Origin: Ideonella sp. | GTDB taxonomy: Bacteria; Pseudomonadota; Gammaproteobacteria; Burkholderiales; Burkholderiaceae_C | Direction of reading: 5' to 3' | DNA length: 64,000 nucleotides | NCBI GenBank assembly: GCA_015075545.1 | Contig: JABTUC010000009.1 | Span: 1 to 64,000, forward strand | Shown: positions 7,967 to 15,000 of the stretch, piece by piece | Position numbering within the stretch: the stretch's first letter is position 1 | Layout: each line of letters opens with the position of its first letter | The notes under the pieces: model-generated | What the model saw: the letters and a program-made list of their open reading frames with translations, nothing else | The model's database searches: none | Told to the model about the DNA's origin: nothing | Program-made: the position numbers and the translations under genes

Positions 7967-8892
7967 GGCTTCGGCGGCATCCAGAAGGTGGTCGATCGGT
8001 CAAACGTCCAACCGCGATCCAACAGCAGATTTCTCTCGGCGTTCAGGAACGGCCCGTCGACATCCAAAGGCGAAGCGTCGCGAATCGATTTACCGAGGCG
8101 CATCTCTTCTCGCAAGACGCCTGCGTTTTGCTGCCAAGTCGCCTTCGGGTTGCCGAGGTTCGGCAACCTGTCAAGCAGCGACTTCTCGCCAGGACCAAGC
8201 TTCTGCAAGTCCTTGACGCGGCCGATGACCGTCGTCGTCTCGGCTGCTCCCTTTGCCGCGTCGCCGACGCCATGAACGAGCCTACCCAAGATCTTTCCGC
8301 CGGGCAATGCATTGCCGGCAAGACTCTCCAGCGCCACGCGGCCGACCGCGCCTGCACCGCCTGTCTGCGCTGCGGTGTACAGATCCGCGGCAGTCATGGC
8401 CGCGTCAAGAGCCTTCAGTGCGAGTGGTACGAGCAGAATGGGCAACTGCCCATCCGGGTCGGCGTACTTGTAGGGATTGTTCTCGGCATACACGTAGCGG
8501 TTGAAGTGCTCTCCGGTCTTCGCATCGGTGGTCACCGGATCGACGGAGAGGAACCTCCCCGCGATCGGCTCGTAGTACCGCTGCTGCATGTACAGCAGCG
8601 CCGTGTCGGCGTCGCTCACATGCCCGGCGAACCCGATGCGCAGCGGCGCGGCACCCGCGGCCGTGGCCCCGTACGGCTCGTAGCGCGTGCGCCCCAGCAA
8701 CTCCAGCGCGCTGCCCGTGCGCGCCACCGGCGAGCCCAGCGCATCGGTGTGCATGTAGCCCCCGCTGCCGCGCTGGGCCACCAATTGGCGCCCCAGATAG
8801 ATGCGGTCCCCGGCCACGCTGTCCCAGCGCGGCAGCCCGTCCAGGGTATAGGCGCCGGTGATCACCGAGCCATCGGCGCGCTGCTCGCGCAC
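7963..8892 (-). CDS. orphan RHS C-terminal toxin cassette 4
   Basis: The frame is homologous to the last part of the full RHS protein from GSVITGAYTLDG through the conserved GRFLSVDPVTTDAKTG and YADPDGQ to GDAAKG. A distinct tip of about 90 residues follows: DLQKLGPGEKSLLDRLPNLG, then VLREEMRLGKSIRDAS, and finally NAERNLLLDRGWTFD and WMPPKP. That tip resembles one I have seen on many RHS proteins, but its activity is not known to me. Homology continues upstream to 8910 without a natural start; the GTG at 8892 is just an internal Val codon. It is therefore a displaced cassette, usable after recombination with the main gene at 12075-16706. Confidence 0.7.
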   Translation of the reverse strand: MREQRADGSVITGAYTLDGLPRWDSVAGDRIYLGRQLVAQRGSGGYMHTDALGSPVARTGSALELLGRTRYEPYGATAAGAAPLRIGFAGHVSDADTALLYMQQRYYEPIAGRFLSVDPVTTDAKTGEHFNRYVYAENNPYKYADPDGQLPILLVPLALKALDAAMTAADLYTAAQTGGAGAVGRVALESLAGNALPGGKILGRLVHGVGDAAKGAAETTTVIGRVKDLQKLGPGEKSLLDRLPNLGNPKATWQQNAGVLREEMRLGKSIRDASPLDVDGPFLNAERNLLLDRGWTFDRSTTFWMPPKP

Positions 8893-8912
8893 CCGCCGGC
8901 CGTGGCCGTCGC

Positions 8913-9011
8913 CTGACGCCTCCCGATTCGCCCAAGCGGTCCATCGGGCTCATCACGCCTCAGGACAAGGGCGACAAGAAGATCGGCGGCAGGGCAAGGC
9001 TCAAGACGTGA
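8913..9011 (+). pseudogene. 3' remnant of an ORF6N-like gene, copy 2
   Basis: A 32-codon open frame reading LTPPDSPKRSIGLITPQD, then a Lys-rich end and TGA. It is related to, but diverged from, the tail at 7247-7378 (TPPDPPKRPIGFVT). It begins exactly where RHS homology of cassette 4 stops (8910/8911), so it marks a recombination boundary. It points opposite to the RHS cassettes, and its end faces the end of the membrane immunity gene at 9027. Confidence 0.35.
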
Positions 9012-9026
9012 CCTACTGCCTACTGC

Positions 9027-9287
9027 TCACCCGGCACTTTTCTTCCGGGATAGCAGCACCCGGGCGATCCACAAGAACAGTATTCCGCCGGCCAGATAAA
9101 GCGCTATGCCGATGAGGAAGGCCAATGGGCTTTGATCGAAGTGGATCGTTGCCTCGGTCGAGCGAGAAGCGACGTAGACAACACCACGAACCGAGGCGTA
9201 TGCCACATATGAAACCATGGCAACGCCTGCAAGCAACATCAGCCTACCGAGCCAAGGCAGTACTCGAACAATCGATTCGGGCTTCAT
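9027..9287 (-). CDS. putative membrane immunity protein of cassette 3
   Basis: An 86-aa protein with two hydrophobic segments: about residues 12-35 (LGRLMLLAGVAMVSYVAYAS) and 53-77 (LAFLIGIALYLAGGILFLWI). It ends in a basic tail, RVLLSRKKSAG. Its ATG overlaps the stop of the upstream RHS tip (ATGA at 9284-9287). A two-helix membrane immunity protein fits protection against a toxin that acts on membranes, which agrees with the Gly/Ala-rich tip encoded just upstream. Function is inferred from position and topology only. Confidence 0.6.
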   Translation of the reverse strand: MKPESIVRVLPWLGRLMLLAGVAMVSYVAYASVRGVVYVASRSTEATIHFDQSPLAFLIGIALYLAGGILFLWIARVLLSRKKSAG

Positions 9288-10369
9288 GGTGTAGGCCCTC
9301 TCAACTTGTCGAGTTCTTTCTCTGCGAGCTTGGACGCACCCGCTGCAGCTGCATCGGCGCCGGCCTTACCGACCTCCTGCCCAACGGAAGTAGGCACGAC
9401 GACCCTGCCGCCTTGCTGAGCAGCGGCCTGTGTTGTCTGCCCGATGTGACCCGCGACACCTGGCCTGGCTGCGTCACTAGCCAGTCTTGCTGCAGAAGAG
9501 TTGGCGATCTTTGCGCCAGTCGCAGCACCCGCAGCGCCGCCGGCAGCTCCGATAGCCATCTTGGCGACACTTGGGGCTTGCCCTCTTGATAAGTCGCTGG
9601 CTGCCGACACTCCAGCGCCTGCGGCGGCCCCAGCGGCAGCAGTGCCAGCGACCGCTTGCCGGGTCTTGATGACGCCTTGCATTGCAGAGGTCGCAAGCCG
9701 GCCACCTATGCCGCCAGTGATTGCCGCGCCCAAGCCAGACAAGGCTGCATCGCCAAAGCTCACATCGCCGAAGGACTTGCCTTCCACAAGCATTTGCGCG
9801 CCAACGTCAATCGCAAATCCGAGAACAAACGCAGCGGCATGCGCAGGACTGTTGCCGTCAGGATCCTTGAATTTGTACGGGTTGTTGGCCGCGTAAGCAT
9901 ACCGATTGGAGCTGCTGCCAGTCTGGGCATCAGTGACGACCGGATCGACGGAGAGGAACCTCCCCGCGATCGGCTCGTAGTACCGCTGCTGCATGTACAG
10001 CAGCGCGGTGTCGGCGTCGCTCACATGCCCGGCGAACCCGATGCGCAGCGGCGCGGCACCCGCGGCCGTGGCCCCGTACGGCTCGTAGCGCGTGCGCCCC
10101 AGCAACTCCAGCGCGCTGCCCGTGCGCGCCACCGGCGAGCCCAGCGCATCGGTGTGCATGTAGCCCCCGTTGCCGCGCTGGGCCACCAATTGGCGCCCCA
10201 GATAGATGCGGTCCCCGGCCACGCTGTCCCAGCGCGGCAGCCCGTCCAGGGTATAGGCGCTGGTGATCACCGAGCCACCGTCGCGCGCTCGGCTTCGCGC
10301 AGGGCGGCGACCATCTGTTCGTCGCTGAATCGGCTCTTCCTCATGGACTCCTCGCTCTCGATGAGCCAT
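9284..10369 (-). CDS. orphan RHS C-terminal cassette 3, fused to IS end
   Basis: Residues 1 to about 31 come from the IS3-type remnant read outside the orfA frame. RHS homology begins at SVITSAYTLDGLPRWD and stays close to the main gene through GRFLSVDPV. It then diverges (TDAQTGSSSNRYAYAANN) to a tip of about 200 residues. This tip has strongly Gly/Ala-rich, glycine-zipper-like stretches such as GLGAAITGGIGGRLATS and MAIGAAGGAAGAATGAKI, and ends in KLAEKELDKLRGPTP. Such stretches could insert into membranes. A membrane protein is encoded immediately downstream as the likely immunity partner. The IS-derived ATG at 10369 could in principle start translation. Confidence 0.65.
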   Translation of the reverse strand: MAHRERGVHEEEPIQRRTDGRRPARSRARDGGSVITSAYTLDGLPRWDSVAGDRIYLGRQLVAQRGNGGYMHTDALGSPVARTGSALELLGRTRYEPYGATAAGAAPLRIGFAGHVSDADTALLYMQQRYYEPIAGRFLSVDPVVTDAQTGSSSNRYAYAANNPYKFKDPDGNSPAHAAAFVLGFAIDVGAQMLVEGKSFGDVSFGDAALSGLGAAITGGIGGRLATSAMQGVIKTRQAVAGTAAAGAAAGAGVSAASDLSRGQAPSVAKMAIGAAGGAAGAATGAKIANSSAARLASDAARPGVAGHIGQTTQAAAQQGGRVVVPTSVGQEVGKAGADAAAAGASKLAEKELDKLRGPTP

Positions 10370-10409
10370 CTTCCCAAGAACTACTGGCCCGAAGAAACCG
10401 GGCAGGTCA
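10276..10409 (-). mobile_element. IS3-family left-end remnant, copy b
   Basis: Nearly identical to 5417-5550: the same terminus TGACCTGCCC at 10409 and the same truncated orfA start (MRKSRFSDEQMVAALREAE). It is joined at about 10275 directly to RHS sequence (PGDSVITS-type frame). Only about 134 bp survives. The two copies have the same orientation, about 4.86 kb apart, each with an RHS piece ending at the TGA terminus on one side. Confidence 0.7.
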
Positions 10410-10556
10410 GTAGCTCACGCTGCGGCTGGTGGCGCCGGCTTCGTGCAGATCGGTGGCAGCAATCCAACTCGCGAGATCGAAGCTCCACGGGTCATGCGAC
10501 TCGGTCGGATAGACCTCGATCTCTGCTCCATCGCTGTCGGGCTTGGTACTCGCCCA
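10407..10556 (-). pseudogene. 3' remnant of unknown small gene, copy b, fused to RHS scrap
   Basis: The open frame has no start. It carries DGAEIEVYPTESHDPWSF, the counterpart of 6159-6290, but after DLASWIAA it runs straight into an RHS scrap (TDLHEAGATSRSVSY) and stops at the TGA of IS copy b. The segment 10440-10682 parallels 6165-6415, including the tail of the immunity gene, so this is a duplicated block rearranged differently in each place. Confidence 0.5.
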
Positions 10557-10615
10557 TCAACGCAGGCAGCCCACACTGGACTGTGTTCAGATTCGCGGAG
10601 TCAGTTCTCGCTGGC

Positions 10616-10849
10616 TCATTGATCTGCGCTGAAGTTCCACTTGTCGTGTGTGACAATGATCTCGGCGATCTGATCCTCGTTGAATGGGATGTCTTGCCGA
10701 CCTCGCACGCGGGTGATGTATCCAGCCTCTATCAACGCCTGATCGTAGCGCGACCCATCTATCAGGATTATCGACGCCACTTGATAGCCCATTCCCGTTT
10801 CAGGCTGAGAAACGAGAACCGGGCCCCACTTGTCAGACAGTTGCAGCAT
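10616..10849 (-). CDS. putative immunity protein of cassette 2
   Basis: A 77-aa protein with the recognisable pattern KWGPVLVSQPETGMGYQVAS, then a short strand-rich middle, and EDQIAEIIVTHDKWNF near the end. I have seen this small family next to RHS-type toxins. It starts 3 bp after the stop of the toxin tip at 10853, so it is coupled to it. It should neutralise that tip. A broken copy of its end persists at 6350-6415. Composition is less GC-rich than core genes. Confidence 0.7.
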   Translation of the reverse strand: MLQLSDKWGPVLVSQPETGMGYQVASIILIDGSRYDQALIEAGYITRVRGRQDIPFNEDQIAEIIVTHDKWNFSADQ

Positions 10850-10852
10850 GGC

Positions 10853-11542
10853 TCAGAACCCGGACGGAAAAATGACTTCGTTGCCTGTCCCACCGAAAAC
10901 GCTTCTCGGACCGATGATGGGCGTTCCCGCCGGTGGCTCCAGAAGTACGGAGTTCGGGCGCGCGATATTCGGACTCGGCAAGTTGTACGTCGAGATGCGC
11001 TGACCGACTGGAACGAGGCCGTCGCTTACCGGCGCAGCGTACGTGCCAGGACTTACGCCGCCTCTGGGTGTTACGCGACTGAATGCTGGATTCGCGGATT
11101 CGTATCGATAGAACTTCTCGCCTGCCTGCGTGTATCTGATCTCGCTCAGAGCCCTCGAGGTCTCCTTCGCCGCCAGCGAGGCGTCGCCGATGCCATGAAC
11201 GAGCCTACCCAAGATCTTTCCGCCGGGCAATGCATTGCCGGCAAGACTCTCCAGCGCCACCCGGCCGACCGCGCCTGCACCGCCTGTCTGCGCTGCGGTG
11301 TACAGATCCGCGGCAGTCAGGGCCGCGTCAAGAGCCTTCAGTGCGAGTGGTACGAGCAGAATGGGCAACTGCCCATCCGGGTCGGCGTACTTGTAGGGAT
11401 TGTTCTCGGCATACACGTAGCGGTTGAAGTGCTCTCCGGTCTTCGCATCGGTGGTCACCGGATCGACGGAGAGGAACCTCCCCGCGATCGGCTCGTAGTA
11501 CCGCTGCTGCATGTACAGCAGCGCGGTGTCGGCGTCGCTCAC
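10853..11542 (-). CDS. orphan RHS C-terminal toxin cassette 2
   Basis: RHS homology actually starts near 11610 (EPYGATAAGTAPLRIGF) with no start codon; the ATG at 11542 is the internal Met of MSDADTALLYMQQRYYEP. The conserved GRFLSVDPVTTDAKTG and YADPDGQ are followed by the shared segment up to GRLVHGIGDA, then a new tip of about 100 residues. The tip contains AGEKFYRYESANPAFSRV, RISTYNLPSPNIARPNSV and GGTGNEVIFPSGF. The tip pattern (ST before an aromatic, then an acidic residue near the end) is faintly reminiscent of ADP-ribosyltransferase or TNT-like folds, but this is not demonstrated. Confidence 0.7.
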   Translation of the reverse strand: MSDADTALLYMQQRYYEPIAGRFLSVDPVTTDAKTGEHFNRYVYAENNPYKYADPDGQLPILLVPLALKALDAALTAADLYTAAQTGGAGAVGRVALESLAGNALPGGKILGRLVHGIGDASLAAKETSRALSEIRYTQAGEKFYRYESANPAFSRVTPRGGVSPGTYAAPVSDGLVPVGQRISTYNLPSPNIARPNSVLLEPPAGTPIIGPRSVFGGTGNEVIFPSGF

Positions 11543-11706
11543 ATGCCCGGTGAACCCGATGCGCAGCGGCGCGGTGCCTGCGGCCGTGGCCCCGTACGGC
11601 TCGCAGCGCGGCTCGGAGAACCCGCAGCATCGAACCCTTCTGGCTCACAGGAAGCGCGGTCCCAGACGAAGTCACAACGGAATCTGGCTTGACAGCTTGG
11701 CGAGTA

Positions 11707-12078
11707 CTATCCGAGGACGACGGCAATGCGACTTGGTTCGGTGTCATCGTTCACCAGAACTCGCACTCGAACTTCTGCCGAACTTGTGGGCAAGGCCAAT
11801 AGCTTTCTGTTGAGCACGCTCACAAGGGAAACCTCTCCACTCGTAGATTGGATTCGCCCGTCAAAGGCAATATGCATGCTCGCCTGATCTACCTCATCTA
11901 CGCTCTCTGCGAGCACAAATTCGCTCTCGCCAGAGTGCTCAGCCAATGTGCCGACAGCAACGCATGTTTCGTTGGCAGCGATCAGTGCTCCTCCCATGCT
12001 CTCCGGTGGCTCGCCAGACTCAAAGTCCATGACCAACACGACCGAGTTCGGAAGCGCGGCATTGATAGCCACTCTCAT
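11707..12078 (-). CDS. putative immunity protein of the full-length RHS toxin
   Basis: A 123-aa acidic protein whose ATG overlaps the rhs stop by ATGA (12075-12078). Strand-rich stretches include NSVVLVMDFESGEPPESM and the end VRVRVLVNDDTEPSRIAVVL. It is acidic, as expected for a protein blocking a basic nuclease active site. Position makes it the cognate immunity gene of the HNH-like tip; the family is not recognised. Base composition is less GC-rich than core genes. Confidence 0.7.
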   Translation of the reverse strand: MRVAINAALPNSVVLVMDFESGEPPESMGGALIAANETCVAVGTLAEHSGESEFVLAESVDEVDQASMHIAFDGRIQSTSGEVSLVSVLNRKLLALPTSSAEVRVRVLVNDDTEPSRIAVVLG

Positions 12079-15000
12079 TTCGCCTCCTCACGAAGCCTCT
12101 TGATTGCTGCGAGACCTTGATCTCGGCTGCAGTTGAGACACTGCGGGTACAGGCGCTGCGCTGCGCCTTCGCGGTTCAAAGACGACACGGGTTGATGATC
12201 CAATACTGGGTCGTTGTTCTTCGTTCCTGCGTTCTTCGTCCCGCATGTGTGGCAGCCCGTCTCGTTGAAGATTCGCTTACCTTCCGCACGCTCAGCAGCA
12301 TTGAAGTCGCGCCCTGGTCCGCGAGCGGGCATCGACTCTCCGGCGTACGGCCCAGGCTTGAAAGTCGGATGGACCCCCTTTGCCGCGTCGCCGACGCCAT
12401 GAACGAGCCTACCCAAGATCTTTCCGCCGGGCAATGCATTGCCGGCAAGACTCTCCAGCGCCACGCGGCCGACCGCGCCTGCACCGCCTGTCTGCGCTGC
12501 GGTGTACAGATCCGCGGCAGTCAGGGCCGCGTCAAGAGCCTTCAGTGCGAGTGGTACGAGCAGAATGGGCAACTGCCCATCCGGGTCGGCGTACTTGTAG
12601 GGATTGTTCTCGGCATACACGTAGCGGTTGAAGTGCTCTCCGGTCTTCGCATCGGTGGTCACCGGATCGACGGAGAGGAACCTCCCCGCGATCGGCTCGT
12701 AGTACCGCTGCTGCATGTACAGCAGCGCCGTGTCGGCGTCGCTCACATGCCCGGCGAACCCGATGCGCAGCGGCGCAGTGCCTGCGGCTGTGGCCCCGTA
12801 CGGCTCGTAGCGCGTGCGCCCCAGCAACTCCAGCGCGCTGCCCGTGCGCGCCACCGGCGAGCCCAGCGCATCGGTGTGCATGTAGCCCCCGTTGCCGCGC
12901 TGGGCCACCAATTGGCGCCCCAGATAGATGCGGTCCCCGGCCACGCTGTCCCAGCGCGGCAGCCCGTCCAGGGTATAGGCGCCGGTGATCACCGAGCCAT
13001 CGGCGCGCTGCTCGCGCACCCGCCGGCCGTGGCCGTCGTAGACATAGCTGGCGATGCCCGAGGCCGCGCTCAGCCGGTTGCCGATGTCGAAAACGTAGCC
13101 CTGGGCGCCGCGCTGCGTCACGTTGCCGTTGGCGTCGTAGCCAAAGCTCACGCTGTGGCTGCCGCTGAGGCTTGTCAGTCGATTGGTGCTGTCGAAGTTG
13201 TGCGAGAGGCTGCGCGCGCCGACCACGCTGTTGCGCAGGTTGTCCAGGCTGTCGTAGTCAAAGCTGGCGCTGCCCCAAGGGCCGTTGGCCCAGGCCAGGC
13301 GGTCCAGCGCGTCGTAGCTCATGCTGCGGCTGGTGGCGCCGGCTTCGTGCAGATCGGTGATGGCGGTGACGTTGTCGTTGGCGTCGTAGACGTAGCTGTC
13401 GTCGAGCACGCCGCTGTAGCGCCAGCGCTCGGGCAGGCCGCGGGTGTTCTGCGTCATGGTGAACGTCGAGCCGTTGGCCAGCGTATAGCCGGCCAGGGCG
13501 CCGTCGGGGTGGTAGCTGGCGTTGGTGGCCCAGTCGCCGGCGCGGGTGGGTTGGCCCAGGGCGTTGGGGGCGTAATCGACGACGGCACCGCCGGTGCCGG
13601 CGCCGTGGCTCAGGCCGCTGCGGTGGCCGTGGGCGTCGTAGGCGTGGCTGAAGGCGTAGTCGGCGCCGGCGACGTTGAGGGTCTCGCCGGTGAGCAGGCG
13701 GCGGTTGTTGTAGCTGTAGGTCCAGGTGGTGCCGTTGCTCCAGACCTGAAGCGGCAGGCTGTCCCCGGTGTAGCTGCGCCCGATGCCGGGGCTGCCGTCA
13801 CCGAAACTGGTGCTCGTGAGCCGGTTGCGGGGGTCGTAGCCGAAACTCACGATGCGGGTACCGGGCACGCTGGTTTGGTCGCAGCTGGTGGTCGACGGCA
13901 GCGCGTTGCCGCTGGCGCGCCAGGCGAGGTTGCCGGCGCTGTCGTAGGCTTGCACAGTGGCGCCGCTCTCGGGCTCGAGGGTCTTGCACAGGCGTTGGTG
14001 GGGGTCGTAGACGTAGTTGCGCGTGGCGCTGGCACCGCCGCCGCTGCGGCTGATGCTCTGCGCCTTGCCGTGAGCGTCGCGCTGAATCGACACGCTCACG
14101 CCCAGCGGCAGGCTGGCCCAGGCGAGCTGGGCCTGGCCGGGATCGTCGAGCACGAAGTAGCCTTGGGTGCTGGCGTTGCCGCGGGCGTCGGTGATGCGCT
14201 GCTGAAAGCCGCCGAGGTATTCGACCGCGGTGGTCAGGTTGCCGAGTTCGCTGCTTCGCGTGGTTTGACTCACGCGACCCAAGCTGTCGTAGACGGTGCT
14301 GGTACCGGGCAGGCTGCCGTCCACCGCGGCAATTTCGCGCTGCGCATAGCTCTGGAACACCACGCGGCCCTCGGCGTCGTAGCGTTTCTCGGTCACGTTG
14401 CGAGTGAGCGCTTCGGTGGCCGCGTCCCAGGTACGCTCCATGCGCACGCGCCATAGCGCGTCGTAGTAGCGCACGGTGCGCGCGTTGCCGGTGGCCACCG
14501 TCTGTCGCCAGTGGCCGGCGGCCAGGCCGTACTCGGCCGCGTATACCGGCACGAAGCTCGAAGTGGTGGCGTGATAGGTCAGGCCGCTTTCGGCCGGGTA
14601 GGTCACGCTGGCCGGGCGGCCCATGGCGTCGTAGCCGTACTGCGTGGTCGTGCCCGCGGCGTTGGTGTGGGCGGTCACGAGGCCGCGATCGTCGACCACG
14701 GCGGTCTCGAAGGTCGCGTCGGCATGCGTCACGCGCCGCGCCATGCCGCGGTGGTAGTCGGTGAAGCTGGTCGCGCGGCCGGCGGGGTCGGCGCGCCACG
14801 CCAGCGTGCCGTCGGCATGGTGGCCATCGGTGTGCTGCAGCGCGCCGAAGGCGTAGCTGGCCTCGCGCATCGCGGTGGTGGCGTTGTAGGTGTGTTCTTC
14901 GGCTGGGTAGGCGAAGCCGGCAGCGGTGACGCGCCGTATCTGACCGAGCACCCACTTGCCAAGGTGATCGTGGTACTCCACCGTCTCGCCGCGGCTGTAG

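Noticed and set aside
5389-10409. A composite transposon bounded by the two IS ends
   Set aside because: Both are left ends in the same orientation, both truncated, with no transposase or right end, so they cannot form a mobile composite now.
5551-14070. Spaced repeated DNA that might be taken for a CRISPR array
   Set aside because: The repeats are hundreds of bases long and encode RHS core protein; there is no short-repeat/spacer periodicity and no cas gene.
12117-14456. A long plus-strand frame opposite the RHS gene
   Set aside because: Its Ala/Val/Gly repeats mirror the YD repeats on the other strand; similar shadows appear opposite each orphan RHS copy.
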